NCBI GenBank assembly: GCA_016716065.1
Contig: JADJXA010000010.1
Location: forward strand, 104,148 to 168,147
Source: Candidatus Leptovillus gracilis
GTDB taxonomy: Bacteria > Chloroflexota > Anaerolineae > Promineifilales > Promineifilaceae
DNA length: 64,000 nt
Direction: 5' to 3'
The position numbers were made by a program, and so were the translations under genes. Each line of letters opens with the position of its first letter. Position 1 is the stretch's first letter. Of the stretch, positions 6,877-15,389 are shown one piece after another. The notes under the pieces are model-generated. The model made no database searches and was not told the DNA's origin. It saw only the letters and a list, made by a program, of their open reading frames with translations.

Positions 6877-7706
6877 ACTGCTCCTTGATGGGCGATGAAG
6901 AGTCCCGTTTCTTTTTGGATGTGATAGGCGCCCCGGGCGGTGATCATCTCCTGGAGGTGCTGTTCCAGAGCAGCAGCGTCCTCTGGTGTTATGAGCTGCG
7001 CCAGGGACATGGAGTGCAGGTAGGCCAGCAGGGGGGCAACGGCCGTTACCCGCAAACCATCCGCGTACAACACCAGGTCTACTGTGTCGAAGGTGGCAGC
7101 GAGTAGGGCACGGCCATTTTCCAGCCGAAACGCCAGTTGCGGCCAGGTATTGAGCAGACCGGGGGCAAATTGGCGGGCCAGTTCTCTGAGTTCGCGCATG
7201 TGGCTGTCGCCGTTGGTGGCGGCGAAGAAACGGCCGTTGGCCTTCAGCACCCGCCGCACTTCGCGCAATGCCTGGGGTAAGTCTGGCACATGGTAGAGCA
7301 TGTGGTTGGCGACCACCACGTCGAAGCTGGCGTCGGCGAAGGGTAGATCTTCGATGCTGGCTGTCTGGAAATGGAAGCCAGGCCGGCCGGCAAAAGCCGC
7401 TTCTGCCTCGGCGACCGCCGACTGTGCTTCGGCGACCATGCCCGGCGACAGGTCGGTGAGGGTGATGGCGCAGCCAGCCGGAATACGGTCCAGATTGTGT
7501 CGCCACAGCCAGCCAGGACCACAACCGCATTCTAAAACGGCCGTGCCCGGTTCCAGCGCCAATTGATCAAACACCCACATTTGCCAATCATACGGGTTGG
7601 TGCTGAAATCGCGGTGCAGCGCCACCCGCGCCTCCAAGTTCCGCGACGTGCGGTACTGCTGCTCACGCAAATAGGACTTATCTTGAAACAGTGGTTTTGT
7701 AGACAT
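6873..7706 (-). CDS. Class I SAM-dependent methyltransferase
   Basis: 277-residue cytoplasmic methyltransferase. Motif I VLECGCGPGW lies near residue 58, an acidic residue ends the second strand (LTDLSPGM), and motif IV-like DVVVANHMLYHVPD is followed by ALREVRRVLKANGRF, typical of the UbiE/Methyltransf_11 group. The substrate cannot be predicted. It is the first gene of an operon with the thioredoxin-fold protein (ATGA overlap) and the deoxynucleoside kinase. Confidence 0.88.
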   Translation of the reverse strand: MSTKPLFQDKSYLREQQYRTSRNLEARVALHRDFSTNPYDWQMWVFDQLALEPGTAVLECGCGPGWLWRHNLDRIPAGCAITLTDLSPGMVAEAQSAVAEAEAAFAGRPGFHFQTASIEDLPFADASFDVVVANHMLYHVPDLPQALREVRRVLKANGRFFAATNGDSHMRELRELARQFAPGLLNTWPQLAFRLENGRALLAATFDTVDLVLYADGLRVTAVAPLLAYLHSMSLAQLITPEDAAALEQHLQEMITARGAYHIQKETGLFIAHQGAV

Positions 7707-7742
7707 AAAAATCTTTGTATTGCAGACTTGTCAACGCTTTGT

Positions 7743-9476
7743 TCAGGACATGTTTTTCAGCCGTTGGTGCGGCGCATAGGGGAAAATGTCAATCACTTCC
7801 CCATCCTTCAACCGCCCCTGTACGGAATGCCAATAAGCCAGGTCAAAAAGGTCGGCGTGATGCGCCAGAAACGCTTCGCGGATACGCCCCGACAGCCCCA
7901 TAAAATGCTCAAACTCCTCCGGGAAATAATCGTTGTCGTTGACGGTGAACCAGGGTTCGGAGGCCAGATCGTCTTCATAATATGCCGACTGGGGCATCTT
8001 GCGGAAATTACAGGTGTCTAGCAGGCACAATTCATCGTAATCATAAAAAATCACACGGCCGTGCCGGGTGACGCCAAAATTCTTCAACAACATGTCACCG
8101 GGGAAGATATTGCTCACCGCCATGTCTTTGATGGCGTAGCCATAATCAATGGCGGCGGCGACAGCCGCTTCTTCCGTCGCCTCACTCAGGTAAATGTTCA
8201 GCGGGATGATAGCCCGCTCCACGTAGCAGTGGCAGATGATGACGTGATCCGCTTCGATCTGCACGGTGCTGGCGGCCACCGCTTGCAGCTCGGCTAACAA
8301 GTCTGCTTCAAAGCGGTCACGCTCAAATTTTAGAAACTCAAATTCCTGCGCGTCCACCAGCCGCCCGGCGCGATCATGGCGGAAGACCAGTTTATATTTG
8401 TCTTTCACATCCTGGCGGGTATTTTTCTTGGGATAAGCAAAGCGATCCTTGATCAGCTTAAAAACCACGTCGAAGGCGGGCATAGCAAACACAGTCATCA
8501 CCATGCCTTTTTCGCCGCGAGCAATCTCAAATTTGTCGTTGGACGCAGCCAGATGTTGCAGCAGGTCGCGGTACAACTCTGTCTTGCCATGTTTGTTGTA
8601 GCCGATGGAGATGTACAACTCGGCGTCACGTTTACGCGGGATGATGGATTTAAGGAAGCGCACCAAGTCATACGGCCGTTCCACCTCCACCTGAAAATAG
8701 GAGCGGGTAAAACTAAACAAAATGCTCAGGTCATTTTCGTCCAGCATCACCGCGTCCACCACCACCCCCTGCGGCGTATTCAACAGCGCCAACGCCAGGG
8801 GGATGATGTGCGAAGCGCTGAACATGCGCCCGACCAGATAGGCCCCTTTGCCCCGAAAAAAAACCGAACGCACCGTCTCCACCCGGCTGACAAAGCGCAG
8901 CGCGCCAATGTCGCGCAAACGCGCTTCCACTGCCTGGGCCACCAGGCGGGCGTCTCGTTTTATGTTTTCATAGGGTGTGTCAAACGCATAGGCCGTCAGA
9001 ATTTTAGTGAATAAATCGGCCGTAGAGGTAGCACGGTTAAAGGTTTGGTAAACGGGCTGCCGCGACGGCGTCGGCGGCGTGTCGAAATCGGTAGCGACAA
9101 ATTCAAGTTGTTCATCCACGCCCACCGTCGTAAAGATACGCCGCGTCACAGAGTTAAAAAACGTCTCCGCCTGCTCCCAATCGTCCCGCGCCGTAATCAA
9201 CCCGGAATACACCGCTTTGGCCCCGGCCCACACGGCCGTACTCTGCACCCGGTCCCCCAAAATCTGGCGTGTGTTCTTTTCCAGATCGTCAATCACCTGG
9301 CGGTATAGGTCCAGCCGGGCGCGGGCATTTTGCTGCCCGGCGCGCCAATCGCGCACTTCAAACAACACCTTCGCCTGGTGGGTATAAATTTTGAATTGGG
9401 TGTTGTACCGATCAAAAGCATCATAAATGATTTGCGCCGCCATGTTGGCCAGACGACTGTCGGTGAATTGGGCCAT
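7743..9476 (-). CDS. aceK: Isocitrate dehydrogenase kinase/phosphatase
   Basis: 577 residues, the usual AceK length. AceK phosphorylates and dephosphorylates isocitrate dehydrogenase, directing carbon into the glyoxylate bypass. Family signatures are visible: IYDAFDRYNTQFK near the N-terminus, RGEKGMVMTVFAMPA and FRHDRAGRLVDAQEFEFL in the centre, and the kinase motif GRVIFYDYDELCLLD near residue 475. ATG 9476 is followed by a normal AceK start. No isocitrate lyase, malate synthase or IDH gene is nearby, unlike the enterobacterial ace operon, so it stands alone. AceK is best known in Proteobacteria, which raises the possibility of transfer. Confidence 0.93.
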   Translation of the reverse strand: MAQFTDSRLANMAAQIIYDAFDRYNTQFKIYTHQAKVLFEVRDWRAGQQNARARLDLYRQVIDDLEKNTRQILGDRVQSTAVWAGAKAVYSGLITARDDWEQAETFFNSVTRRIFTTVGVDEQLEFVATDFDTPPTPSRQPVYQTFNRATSTADLFTKILTAYAFDTPYENIKRDARLVAQAVEARLRDIGALRFVSRVETVRSVFFRGKGAYLVGRMFSASHIIPLALALLNTPQGVVVDAVMLDENDLSILFSFTRSYFQVEVERPYDLVRFLKSIIPRKRDAELYISIGYNKHGKTELYRDLLQHLAASNDKFEIARGEKGMVMTVFAMPAFDVVFKLIKDRFAYPKKNTRQDVKDKYKLVFRHDRAGRLVDAQEFEFLKFERDRFEADLLAELQAVAASTVQIEADHVIICHCYVERAIIPLNIYLSEATEEAAVAAAIDYGYAIKDMAVSNIFPGDMLLKNFGVTRHGRVIFYDYDELCLLDTCNFRKMPQSAYYEDDLASEPWFTVNDNDYFPEEFEHFMGLSGRIREAFLAHHADLFDLAYWHSVQGRLKDGEVIDIFPYAPHQRLKNMS

Positions 9477-9496
9477 GTGTCATCCCTGGAGAGAAG

Positions 9497-9541
9497 GTAT
9501 GCAGTGTTCAGTATGCAGTGTTCAGTGTTCAGTGTTCAGTA
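9497..9541. repeat. Family A TTCAGT tandem repeat
   Basis: Repeated GCAGTGTTCAGTAT and GTTCAGT units immediately upstream of aceK. Confidence 0.8.
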
Positions 9542-9601
9542 CGGTGAGCTTACAATAAACTAGCCTTATTGTAGCGCGGATGTGGCAAACGTCTAAAAGC
9601 A

Positions 9602-9629
9602 TTGCCGGCAGCACAAATTGGCTTAAAAT
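9602..9629 (+). promoter_or_regulatory. Possible promoter of GAF histidine kinase
   Basis: TTGCCG (9602-9607), 16-base spacer, TAAAAT (9624-9629), about 120 bases before the chosen ATG. Moderate match only. Confidence 0.35.
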
Positions 9630-9751
9630 GGAGCGGTTAAGGAAGGCTACGGCCGTTGGTCATACGTCAGAAGATCAATGTTAAACCCAAACCGAAACAC
9701 ACCATACTCTATGGCTATAAATTGATACCCGTCACCCTGTCACCTATACCC

Positions 9752-11383
9752 ATGCAACCACCCCCCTCCTCCACCCGCCCACAGGCAGTCGCGGCGCTGC
9801 GCGAAATTGCGCGGGCGCTCAGCGCCGCCTGGGACCTGGACACCACCCTGGACCTCATCGCCCGCAAAACCACCGAAGTGATGCACGTGGATTCCTGCAC
9901 CATCTACCTGCTGGACCCAGACAGCGACACCCTGCGGCTGCGAGCCTCCACCGGCCTCTCGCGGCGCGCTCTGGGTCGGGCCACGCTAAAAGTGGGCGAG
10001 GGCATGACCGGTTACGCCGTCCAGTCTAATCGCCCCGTTTACGCGGCCGACGCGCAAGGAAACCCCCATTTTAAGCAGGTGGCTGAAGCCGAAGAGGCTT
10101 CTTATCGCTCGCTGCTGGCTGTGCCGCTGGTGATTGAAGCGCGGCCCATTGGCGCGCTAAACGTACAGACTTTGCCGACGCATGAATTTACGCCAGACGA
10201 AATCGAAGTGCTGTCGCTGGTGGGCGACCTGGCGGCCGGGGCGCTGGCCAAGGCGCAGTTGTATGACAAACAGCGGCGACAAATCGAAGAGTTACGCGCT
10301 TTGGCGCAGATCAGCGAGGTGGTCACGTCGCCGCAATACCTGGATGACATCTTAGACGTGGTGACGGAAATGGCGGCGCAGGCGATGGGCGCGGCCGTTT
10401 GCTCTATCTTTTTGTTGGATGAATCAGGCGATACGCTGACGCTGCGTTCGGCCAAACGAACGAGCAGCAGCTACCGCCCCCGGCCACCGCTGCGCCTGGG
10501 CGAAGGGGTTGTAGGCCAGGTGGTGCTGACAGGGAAAGCCGCCTATATCGCCGACGTGCGAACGGACAAACAATATCTAGGAGCAGAATTAGCCCGCGTC
10601 GAGGGATTGGTCTCGCTGCTTTCTGTGCCGCTGAGCGTGCGCGAACGCAACATTGGCGCGTTGAACTGCTATACCAATGAAGTGGTTCACTTCAGCGAAG
10701 AGCAGATGACGCTGTTTACCACGTTGGCTAACCAGACCGCCCTGGCGATTGAGAATGCCCGGCTGGTGACCAATGCGGCCGTTGTGCGGGAGATGCACCA
10801 TCGCATCAAAAACAATCTGCAAACGGTGGCGATGCTCATGCAGCTGCAAATCCCGGATGCAGACCGGCTGGATACGCGCCAGGTGTTGGAGACCAATATC
10901 CACCGCATTCGCAGCATTGCCGCCGTGCATGAATCGCTGTCGGAGCAGGGCTTTCGGCTGGTGGACGTGAAGGATGTGCTGGAACGCATTACACAGACAA
11001 CGGCCGAATCCATGCTGCGGCCTGATCAGGCGGTGCAAATTGTTGTGTTTGGCGAGTCGCTGCTGCTGCCCAGCCGGGCGGCTACGGCCCTGACGTTGGT
11101 GGTGAATGAACTGGTGCAAAATGCCCTGGAACACGCCTTTGTGGACCGGCCAGCTGGCCGGGTGGAGATTTCTTTGGGGCGGTCGCCGGATGAGTTGATT
11201 ATTTTGGTGCGTGATAACGGCCGTGGCCTGCCCACCAACGTCACCTACGGCCTGGGCCTGGAATTGACAACGATGTTGATAACCGATGACCTGCGTGGGG
11301 GTTTTAAGTTTAACGCGCTGGCGAGCGGCGGCACTGAGGTCAGCATCCGCCTGCCGCGCGAAATTGAGCGCGATTTGATGTGA
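9752..11383 (+). CDS. GAF-GAF histidine kinase (HisKA_2 type)
   Basis: 543-residue soluble sensor kinase. Two GAF domains (about residues 20-165 and 185-340; the first opens DLDTTLDLIARKTTEVM) precede a HisKA_2 dimerisation domain with phospho-acceptor motif MHHRIKNNLQ (about 350). A HATPase domain follows with N box VVNELVQNALEHA and G box RDNGRGLP. No membrane segment, so it senses a cytoplasmic signal. I use ATG 9752 because the longer TTG frame from 9656 reads through repeat-like DNA; the exact start is uncertain. The ANTAR regulator begins 25 bases downstream. HisKA_2 kinases paired with ANTAR antiterminators are known (EutW/EutV), so phosphotransfer between these neighbours is likely. 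Confidence 0.9.
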   Translation: MQPPPSSTRPQAVAALREIARALSAAWDLDTTLDLIARKTTEVMHVDSCTIYLLDPDSDTLRLRASTGLSRRALGRATLKVGEGMTGYAVQSNRPVYAADAQGNPHFKQVAEAEEASYRSLLAVPLVIEARPIGALNVQTLPTHEFTPDEIEVLSLVGDLAAGALAKAQLYDKQRRQIEELRALAQISEVVTSPQYLDDILDVVTEMAAQAMGAAVCSIFLLDESGDTLTLRSAKRTSSSYRPRPPLRLGEGVVGQVVLTGKAAYIADVRTDKQYLGAELARVEGLVSLLSVPLSVRERNIGALNCYTNEVVHFSEEQMTLFTTLANQTALAIENARLVTNAAVVREMHHRIKNNLQTVAMLMQLQIPDADRLDTRQVLETNIHRIRSIAAVHESLSEQGFRLVDVKDVLERITQTTAESMLRPDQAVQIVVFGESLLLPSRAATALTLVVNELVQNALEHAFVDRPAGRVEISLGRSPDELIILVRDNGRGLPTNVTYGLGLELTTMLITDDLRGGFKFNALASGGTEVSIRLPREIERDLM

Positions 11384-11408
11384 ATGACCTATCTTTGTAA
11401 GAACAGAC

Positions 11409-11960
11409 ATGAAAATTTTAATTGCTGATGATGAATCTATTATCCGGCTGGGGTTGAAAGGGATGCTAGAGGGGCTGGGGCATGAGGTGGTGGCGGCGAT
11501 GAACGGCCGTGAAGCCCTGCAAATGGCCGCCCGTTTCACGCCAGACCTGGCCATCCTGGACATCAAAATGCCCTTTACCGACGGTTTGCAGGTCGCCAAA
11601 ACTCTGGCGCGGACTTCCCCTCTGCCGATCTTGCTGCTGACAGCCTATAGCGAGCAAGACCTTATCGAAAAGGCCACCGATTTGCCCATTCAAGGCTACC
11701 TGATCAAACCCATCAAGTCGGCTGAACTTTCGGCGGCGATTAATGTGGCCTATAAACGTTTTTGGGAGCAGCAGTCATTGGCCGACAGGGCGGCTAAACT
11801 CCAGGAAACGCTGGAAATGCGCAAATTGGTAGACCGAGCCAAAGGCAAATTGATGGCCGCCGGGCTGTCGGAAGAAGAAGCATACCAATCGCTTCAGCGC
11901 GAAGCGCGCAGCAAGGGACGCAGTTTGAAGGATGTGGCGTTGGCGGTTTTGGGGGAGTAA
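11409..11960 (+). CDS. Response regulator with ANTAR RNA-binding output
   Basis: 183 residues: receiver domain (residues 1-120) with acidic pocket DDE, phospho-acceptor DLAILDIKMP (Asp about 51), LLTAYS and the YLIKPIK lysine; then an ANTAR domain (about 125-180) with LVDRAKGKLMAAGLSEEEAY and the RSLKDVA end. ANTAR proteins, when phosphorylated, bind paired hexanucleotide-loop hairpins and prevent termination. It is encoded 25 bases after its probable kinase. Candidate RNA targets are not obvious in this window: hairpins I checked lack the A1/G4 hexaloop pattern. Confidence 0.93.
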   Translation: MKILIADDESIIRLGLKGMLEGLGHEVVAAMNGREALQMAARFTPDLAILDIKMPFTDGLQVAKTLARTSPLPILLLTAYSEQDLIEKATDLPIQGYLIKPIKSAELSAAINVAYKRFWEQQSLADRAAKLQETLEMRKLVDRAKGKLMAAGLSEEEAYQSLQREARSKGRSLKDVALAVLGE

Positions 11961-11976
11961 TTGGTTGATTGGGTTG

Positions 11977-12019
11977 ATTAGTTGGCTGGTTGGTTAACCA
12001 ACCAGCCAACTAATTTTTT
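11977..12019. terminator. Bidirectional terminator made from family C repeat
   Basis: Perfect 38-base palindrome (19-bp arms: ATTAGTTGGCTGGTTGGTT and its complement, 11977-12014) followed by TTTTTT on the plus strand and preceded by TTGATT on the other side. It lies between the convergent ANTAR and clpC genes. Confidence 0.8.
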
Positions 12020-12030
12020 ATTGCGTTTCG

Positions 12031-14508
12031 TTATGGCGCCGTTGCATCGGCGGATTGGGGGACGGCCGGCGGTTCGGCTACGTCTACCTGGATAAAGGTC
12101 AGTTCGTTGTCGTCCATGTCAATGAGGATGTGGTCGCCGGTGCGGAACTCGCCGCGCAGCAGCCGCACGGAGAGCGGGCTTTCCACGTACCGTTGGATGG
12201 CCCGGCGCATAGGCCGCGCGCCAAAATCTTTGTCGTAGCCCTGCTCGGCCAGCCATTTTTGCGCCGTTTCCGTCAGGACGATGGTCAGGTTGCCCTGATC
12301 GGCCAACCGCTCTTGCACTTCCTTGATTTGCAGCTTCACAATCTCCAGCATGTCGGCTTCCGACAACGGCTCGAAGATGATGATCTCGTCAATGCGGTTG
12401 ATAAATTCGGGCCGGAAGGTTTCCTTCAGCGCTTCTTCAATGCGCTTGTGGTCCGCTTTTTCCTGCGAGTCGCGGACGCCGACGAAGCCCAAGGCGCCAG
12501 ACTTATGGACGAAGGAGGTTCCCACGTTGCTGGTCATGACGATGACGGCGTTGCGGAAGTTGACAATGCGTCCCTGACCGTCGGTCAGACGGCCGTCATC
12601 CAATAGTTGCAGCAGGGTATTCCACACGTCCGGGTGGGCCTTTTCGATTTCATCGAACAACACGACGGAATACGGCCGTCGCCGCACCTGTTCCGTGAGT
12701 TGGCCGCCTTGTTCGTAGCCAATGTAGCCGGGCGGCGCGCCAAACAGACGGCTGACGGTGTGTTGTTCGCGGTATTCGCTCATATCAATACGCACCAGCG
12801 CTTCCTCATCGTCAAACATAAACTCAGCCAGGGCTTTCGCCAATTCGGTCTTGCCCACGCCGGAGCTGCCCAGGAAAATGAAAGAGCCTAACGGCCGTTT
12901 CGGATCACTCAACCCCGAACGACTGCGCCGGATGGCGTCGGCCAGGGCCGCAATCGCTTTCTCCTGGCCGACAATACGCTCGTGCAGCCGCTGTTCCATG
13001 TTGAGCAGTTTGTCCGCTTCCGTCTCCAACATTTGCGTCATCGGAATGCCGGTCCAGGAAGCCACCACCTCGGCGATGTCATGCTCATCCACCACCTCAT
13101 CCAGCTTTTGCTCGGCCTGCCACTTTTCGCGGGCAGCCTCGAACTCCGTCTGTACCCGCAAACGCTCGGCCCGTTTGACGGCCGCGCGCTCATAGTCGCG
13201 CACCGTATGCGCCTCTTCTTCCTCGATGATGAGCTGATCAAGCTGTTTTTTGTGTTCCTTCAACTCGGTCGGCAGCGTGTGCAGCGCCACCCGCAGTTTG
13301 GCAGCCGCCTCATCCATCAGGTCAATGGCCTTGTCTGGCATGGACCGATCCGTCACGTAGCGGTTCGATAATTTTGCCGCCGCCACCAACGCCGCGTCAG
13401 AATAAGTGACTTTGTGATGCGTCTCATAACGGTCGCGCAGGCCATAAAGCATTTCAATGGTGTCTTCCACCGATGGCTCGTCTACAAAAACGGGGGCAAA
13501 ACGGCGCTCAAGGGCGCTGTCCCGTTCGATATATTGGCGGTATTCGTCCAATGTTGTGGCGCCGACGCATTGCAGTTCGCCGCGCGCCAACGCCGGTTTG
13601 AGCATATTGCTGGCGTCCATCGCCCCTTGCGCCGACCCGGCGCCAACGACGGTGTGCAGCTCGTCTATGAACAGAATCACTTCGCCCTGCGCGCGCTGAA
13701 TTTCTTCAACGGCCGCTTTCAGCCGTTCCTCAAATTCGCCGCGAAACCGGCTGCCGGCGATCATCGCCCCCAGGTCCAGGGAGATCACTTTTTTGTTCAG
13801 CAGATTTTCCGGCACGTCGTTGGCGATGATTTTTTGCGCCAGCCCCTCCACGATGGCCGTTTTGCCTACGCCGGCCTCGCCGATAAGCACCGGGTTGTTT
13901 TTGGTCCGTCGGCTGAGGACTTGAATGACACGCAAAATTTCGTTGTCGCGGCCGATGACCGGGTCCAGGCGGCTTTCTTTTGCCAGTTGGGTCAGATCGC
14001 GGCTGTATTTTTCCAGAGTACGATAGCGGCTTTCCGACTGGCGGTCGGTAACGCGCTGCCCGCCGCGCAGTTGGTTGACGCCTTCTAAGATGCGTTCGCG
14101 GGTCAGGCCAAACTCTTGCAAAATACGGGACGATGGCGTGTTGCGCTCGCTGAGAATCGCCAGGAAGATATGCTCGGTGGAGATAAATTCATCTTTCAGG
14201 CGGTTGGCTTCGCCCTGGGCCAGTTCTAGCACGGTGCGAATGCGGGGTGTGTAGAATATTTGCCCCACGCCGCCGCCATAGACGGCCACTTTGGGGCTGG
14301 AGCGCAGTTCCTGGTCCAGGCGGTCTTTGATGCCGACGCTGTCCACGGATAGTTGGTCCAAAATTTGCAGGACTGCGCCATCTTTTTGTTCCAGTAAAGC
14401 CAGGAATAAATGCTCGGTGTCTACCTGGGTGTGGCCGTACCGCTGCACAATTTCATAGGCGCGGGCGGCGGCGTCTTGCGCTCGTTCTGTAAATCGATCA
14501 AATCGCAT
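12031..14508 (-). CDS. clpC: ATP-dependent Clp protease ATPase subunit ClpC
   Basis: 825-residue AAA+ unfoldase that feeds proteins to ClpP. Domains: two Clp_N repeats (FTERAQDAAARAYEIVQ at the start), AAA-1 with GEAGVGKTAIVEG (about 216), short UVR-like middle coil (about 430-480), AAA-2 with GSSGVGKTELAKA (about 548) and VVLFDEIEKAHPDV, and the C-terminal D2-small domain. The short middle region favours ClpC over ClpB. I start it at ATG 14508, preceded by GAGGAAACCT; the frame to 14562 reads repeat DNA. It ends in a Pro/Ala tail. No ctsR, mcsA or clpP lies beside it. Confidence 0.93.
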   Translation of the reverse strand: MRFDRFTERAQDAAARAYEIVQRYGHTQVDTEHLFLALLEQKDGAVLQILDQLSVDSVGIKDRLDQELRSSPKVAVYGGGVGQIFYTPRIRTVLELAQGEANRLKDEFISTEHIFLAILSERNTPSSRILQEFGLTRERILEGVNQLRGGQRVTDRQSESRYRTLEKYSRDLTQLAKESRLDPVIGRDNEILRVIQVLSRRTKNNPVLIGEAGVGKTAIVEGLAQKIIANDVPENLLNKKVISLDLGAMIAGSRFRGEFEERLKAAVEEIQRAQGEVILFIDELHTVVGAGSAQGAMDASNMLKPALARGELQCVGATTLDEYRQYIERDSALERRFAPVFVDEPSVEDTIEMLYGLRDRYETHHKVTYSDAALVAAAKLSNRYVTDRSMPDKAIDLMDEAAAKLRVALHTLPTELKEHKKQLDQLIIEEEEAHTVRDYERAAVKRAERLRVQTEFEAAREKWQAEQKLDEVVDEHDIAEVVASWTGIPMTQMLETEADKLLNMEQRLHERIVGQEKAIAALADAIRRSRSGLSDPKRPLGSFIFLGSSGVGKTELAKALAEFMFDDEEALVRIDMSEYREQHTVSRLFGAPPGYIGYEQGGQLTEQVRRRPYSVVLFDEIEKAHPDVWNTLLQLLDDGRLTDGQGRIVNFRNAVIVMTSNVGTSFVHKSGALGFVGVRDSQEKADHKRIEEALKETFRPEFINRIDEIIIFEPLSEADMLEIVKLQIKEVQERLADQGNLTIVLTETAQKWLAEQGYDKDFGARPMRRAIQRYVESPLSVRLLRGEFRTGDHILIDMDDNELTFIQVDVAEPPAVPQSADATAP

Positions 14509-14523
14509 TAGGTTTCCTCGTGT

Positions 14524-14582
14524 AAATAGTTGGTTCGTTCGTTTGCTGGTTTGAGAAACCATCCAACCAACAAACGAACACG
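14524..14582. repeat. Family C GTTGG/CCAAC inverted repeat
   Basis: GTTGGTTCGTTCGTTTGCTGG pairs imperfectly with CCAACCAACAAACGAAC around GAGAAACC, just upstream of clpC. Confidence 0.7.
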
Positions 14583-14670
14583 CTTTCCAAACTATACAGT
14601 GCTTTAGTTGGATTCACGTAAGAATCAGATGAAGCGTTTCTTATGCGTCAGGCGTCTGGCTCACATGACA

Positions 14671-14791
14671 GCAATTCCAATGATGAACCTGTTTGTAGGG
14701 TCGGGACAGGCGGGCCAACGTCTCGGCCATTCGCCAACATCTCGGCTGCCGCCTGTCCGCGCCGTCCCGTCCCTACCAACATTGGAACTGC
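14671..14791. repeat. Composite palindromic element F1
   Basis: Outer arms GCAATTCCAATG (14671-14682) and CATTGGAACTGC (14780-14791) match at 11 of 12. Inner arms GTAGGG (14695) and CCCTAC (14771), and GACAGGCGG/CCGCCTGTC (14705-14713, 14749-14757), match perfectly. Same architecture as 51511-51717 and 61956-62053. Confidence 0.7.
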
Positions 14792-14794
14792 CGC

Positions 14795-15241
14795 TCACAT
14801 GATGCGCATCCCATCTGTCTGGTCGTAACCATCACCCCAGGCCAGGATTTTGCTGGGGGTAACTTCGATGAGCCGCCACTCGGCGCTGTCGTCGTAGCGG
14901 AAGTCCCATTCGTATTTATGATAAAAGTAGTCGGCCAGTGTGTCTACTGTAGCGCGGTCGGCGACGTGGGCTTCGCCTTCGATGATGAGGGCATTGACGG
15001 CGTCGGGCAAGGAGAGGGCGACGCTTTGGTTGTGGAACATGTTGACGAATTTTTGGGTGTGCGCGCCGGTTGCCAGGTAGACACGGCCGTTCAGCCATAC
15101 ATACCACAACGGCGCAAGATGCGGACGGCCGTCGGACCTTACCGTCGCCAGCCAGATTGTCATTTCTCGGCCCAATCGAGCCTCGATGGCCCGCAGGCGC
15201 TCTGGACTTTGTTTTCTCACGCTGAATACCACCCTGTCCAC
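14795..15241 (-). CDS. PPOX-class flavin-binding protein
   Basis: 148 residues of the pyridoxamine-phosphate-oxidase-like split-barrel fold, which binds FMN or F420. Visible are TIWLATVRSDGRPHLAPLWY (strands 1-2), NGRVYLATGAHTQKFVNM with the KFVN stretch typical of F420/FMN-binding PPOX proteins, and a C-terminal WRLIEVTPSKILAWGDG. The start is GTG at 15241; an in-frame GTG lies three codons later. Transcribed alone. True substrate and cofactor not predictable; F420-dependent oxidoreductase or biliverdin reductase-like roles are possible. Confidence 0.82.
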   Translation of the reverse strand: MDRVVFSVRKQSPERLRAIEARLGREMTIWLATVRSDGRPHLAPLWYVWLNGRVYLATGAHTQKFVNMFHNQSVALSLPDAVNALIIEGEAHVADRATVDTLADYFYHKYEWDFRYDDSAEWRLIEVTPSKILAWGDGYDQTDGMRIM

Positions 15242-15389
15242 GCCAACAAACTGTCAATTTGTACCACGAAACGGCCGTTTTTTCACCACCTTGTATCCCA
15301 TCTGTTACCCGTTCATGCTATTCTACTACCTGTCATTGCAATGACTCGACTAAAAACAACTCGACGAAAAGACAACAGGACAAAATCCC

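Larger units (their letters stand above)
14509..14794. other. Gap upstream of clpC
   Basis: Contains a family C inverted repeat (14524-14582) and the composite palindromic element 14671-14791. No heat-shock operator such as CIRCE was recognised. Confidence 0.5.

Noticed and set aside
8376..9014. Open frame of 212 codons on the plus strand
   Set aside because: Opposite aceK, with only His-rich shadow sequence.
9497..9541. CRISPR or tRNA-like repeat
   Set aside because: Short TTCAGT units without spacers or cloverleaf; clearly simple repeats.
9656..9751. TTG-started extension of the GAF kinase
   Set aside because: The segment contains a CCCGTCACCCTGTCACC repeat and no GAF-related residues; a start at 9752 is simpler.
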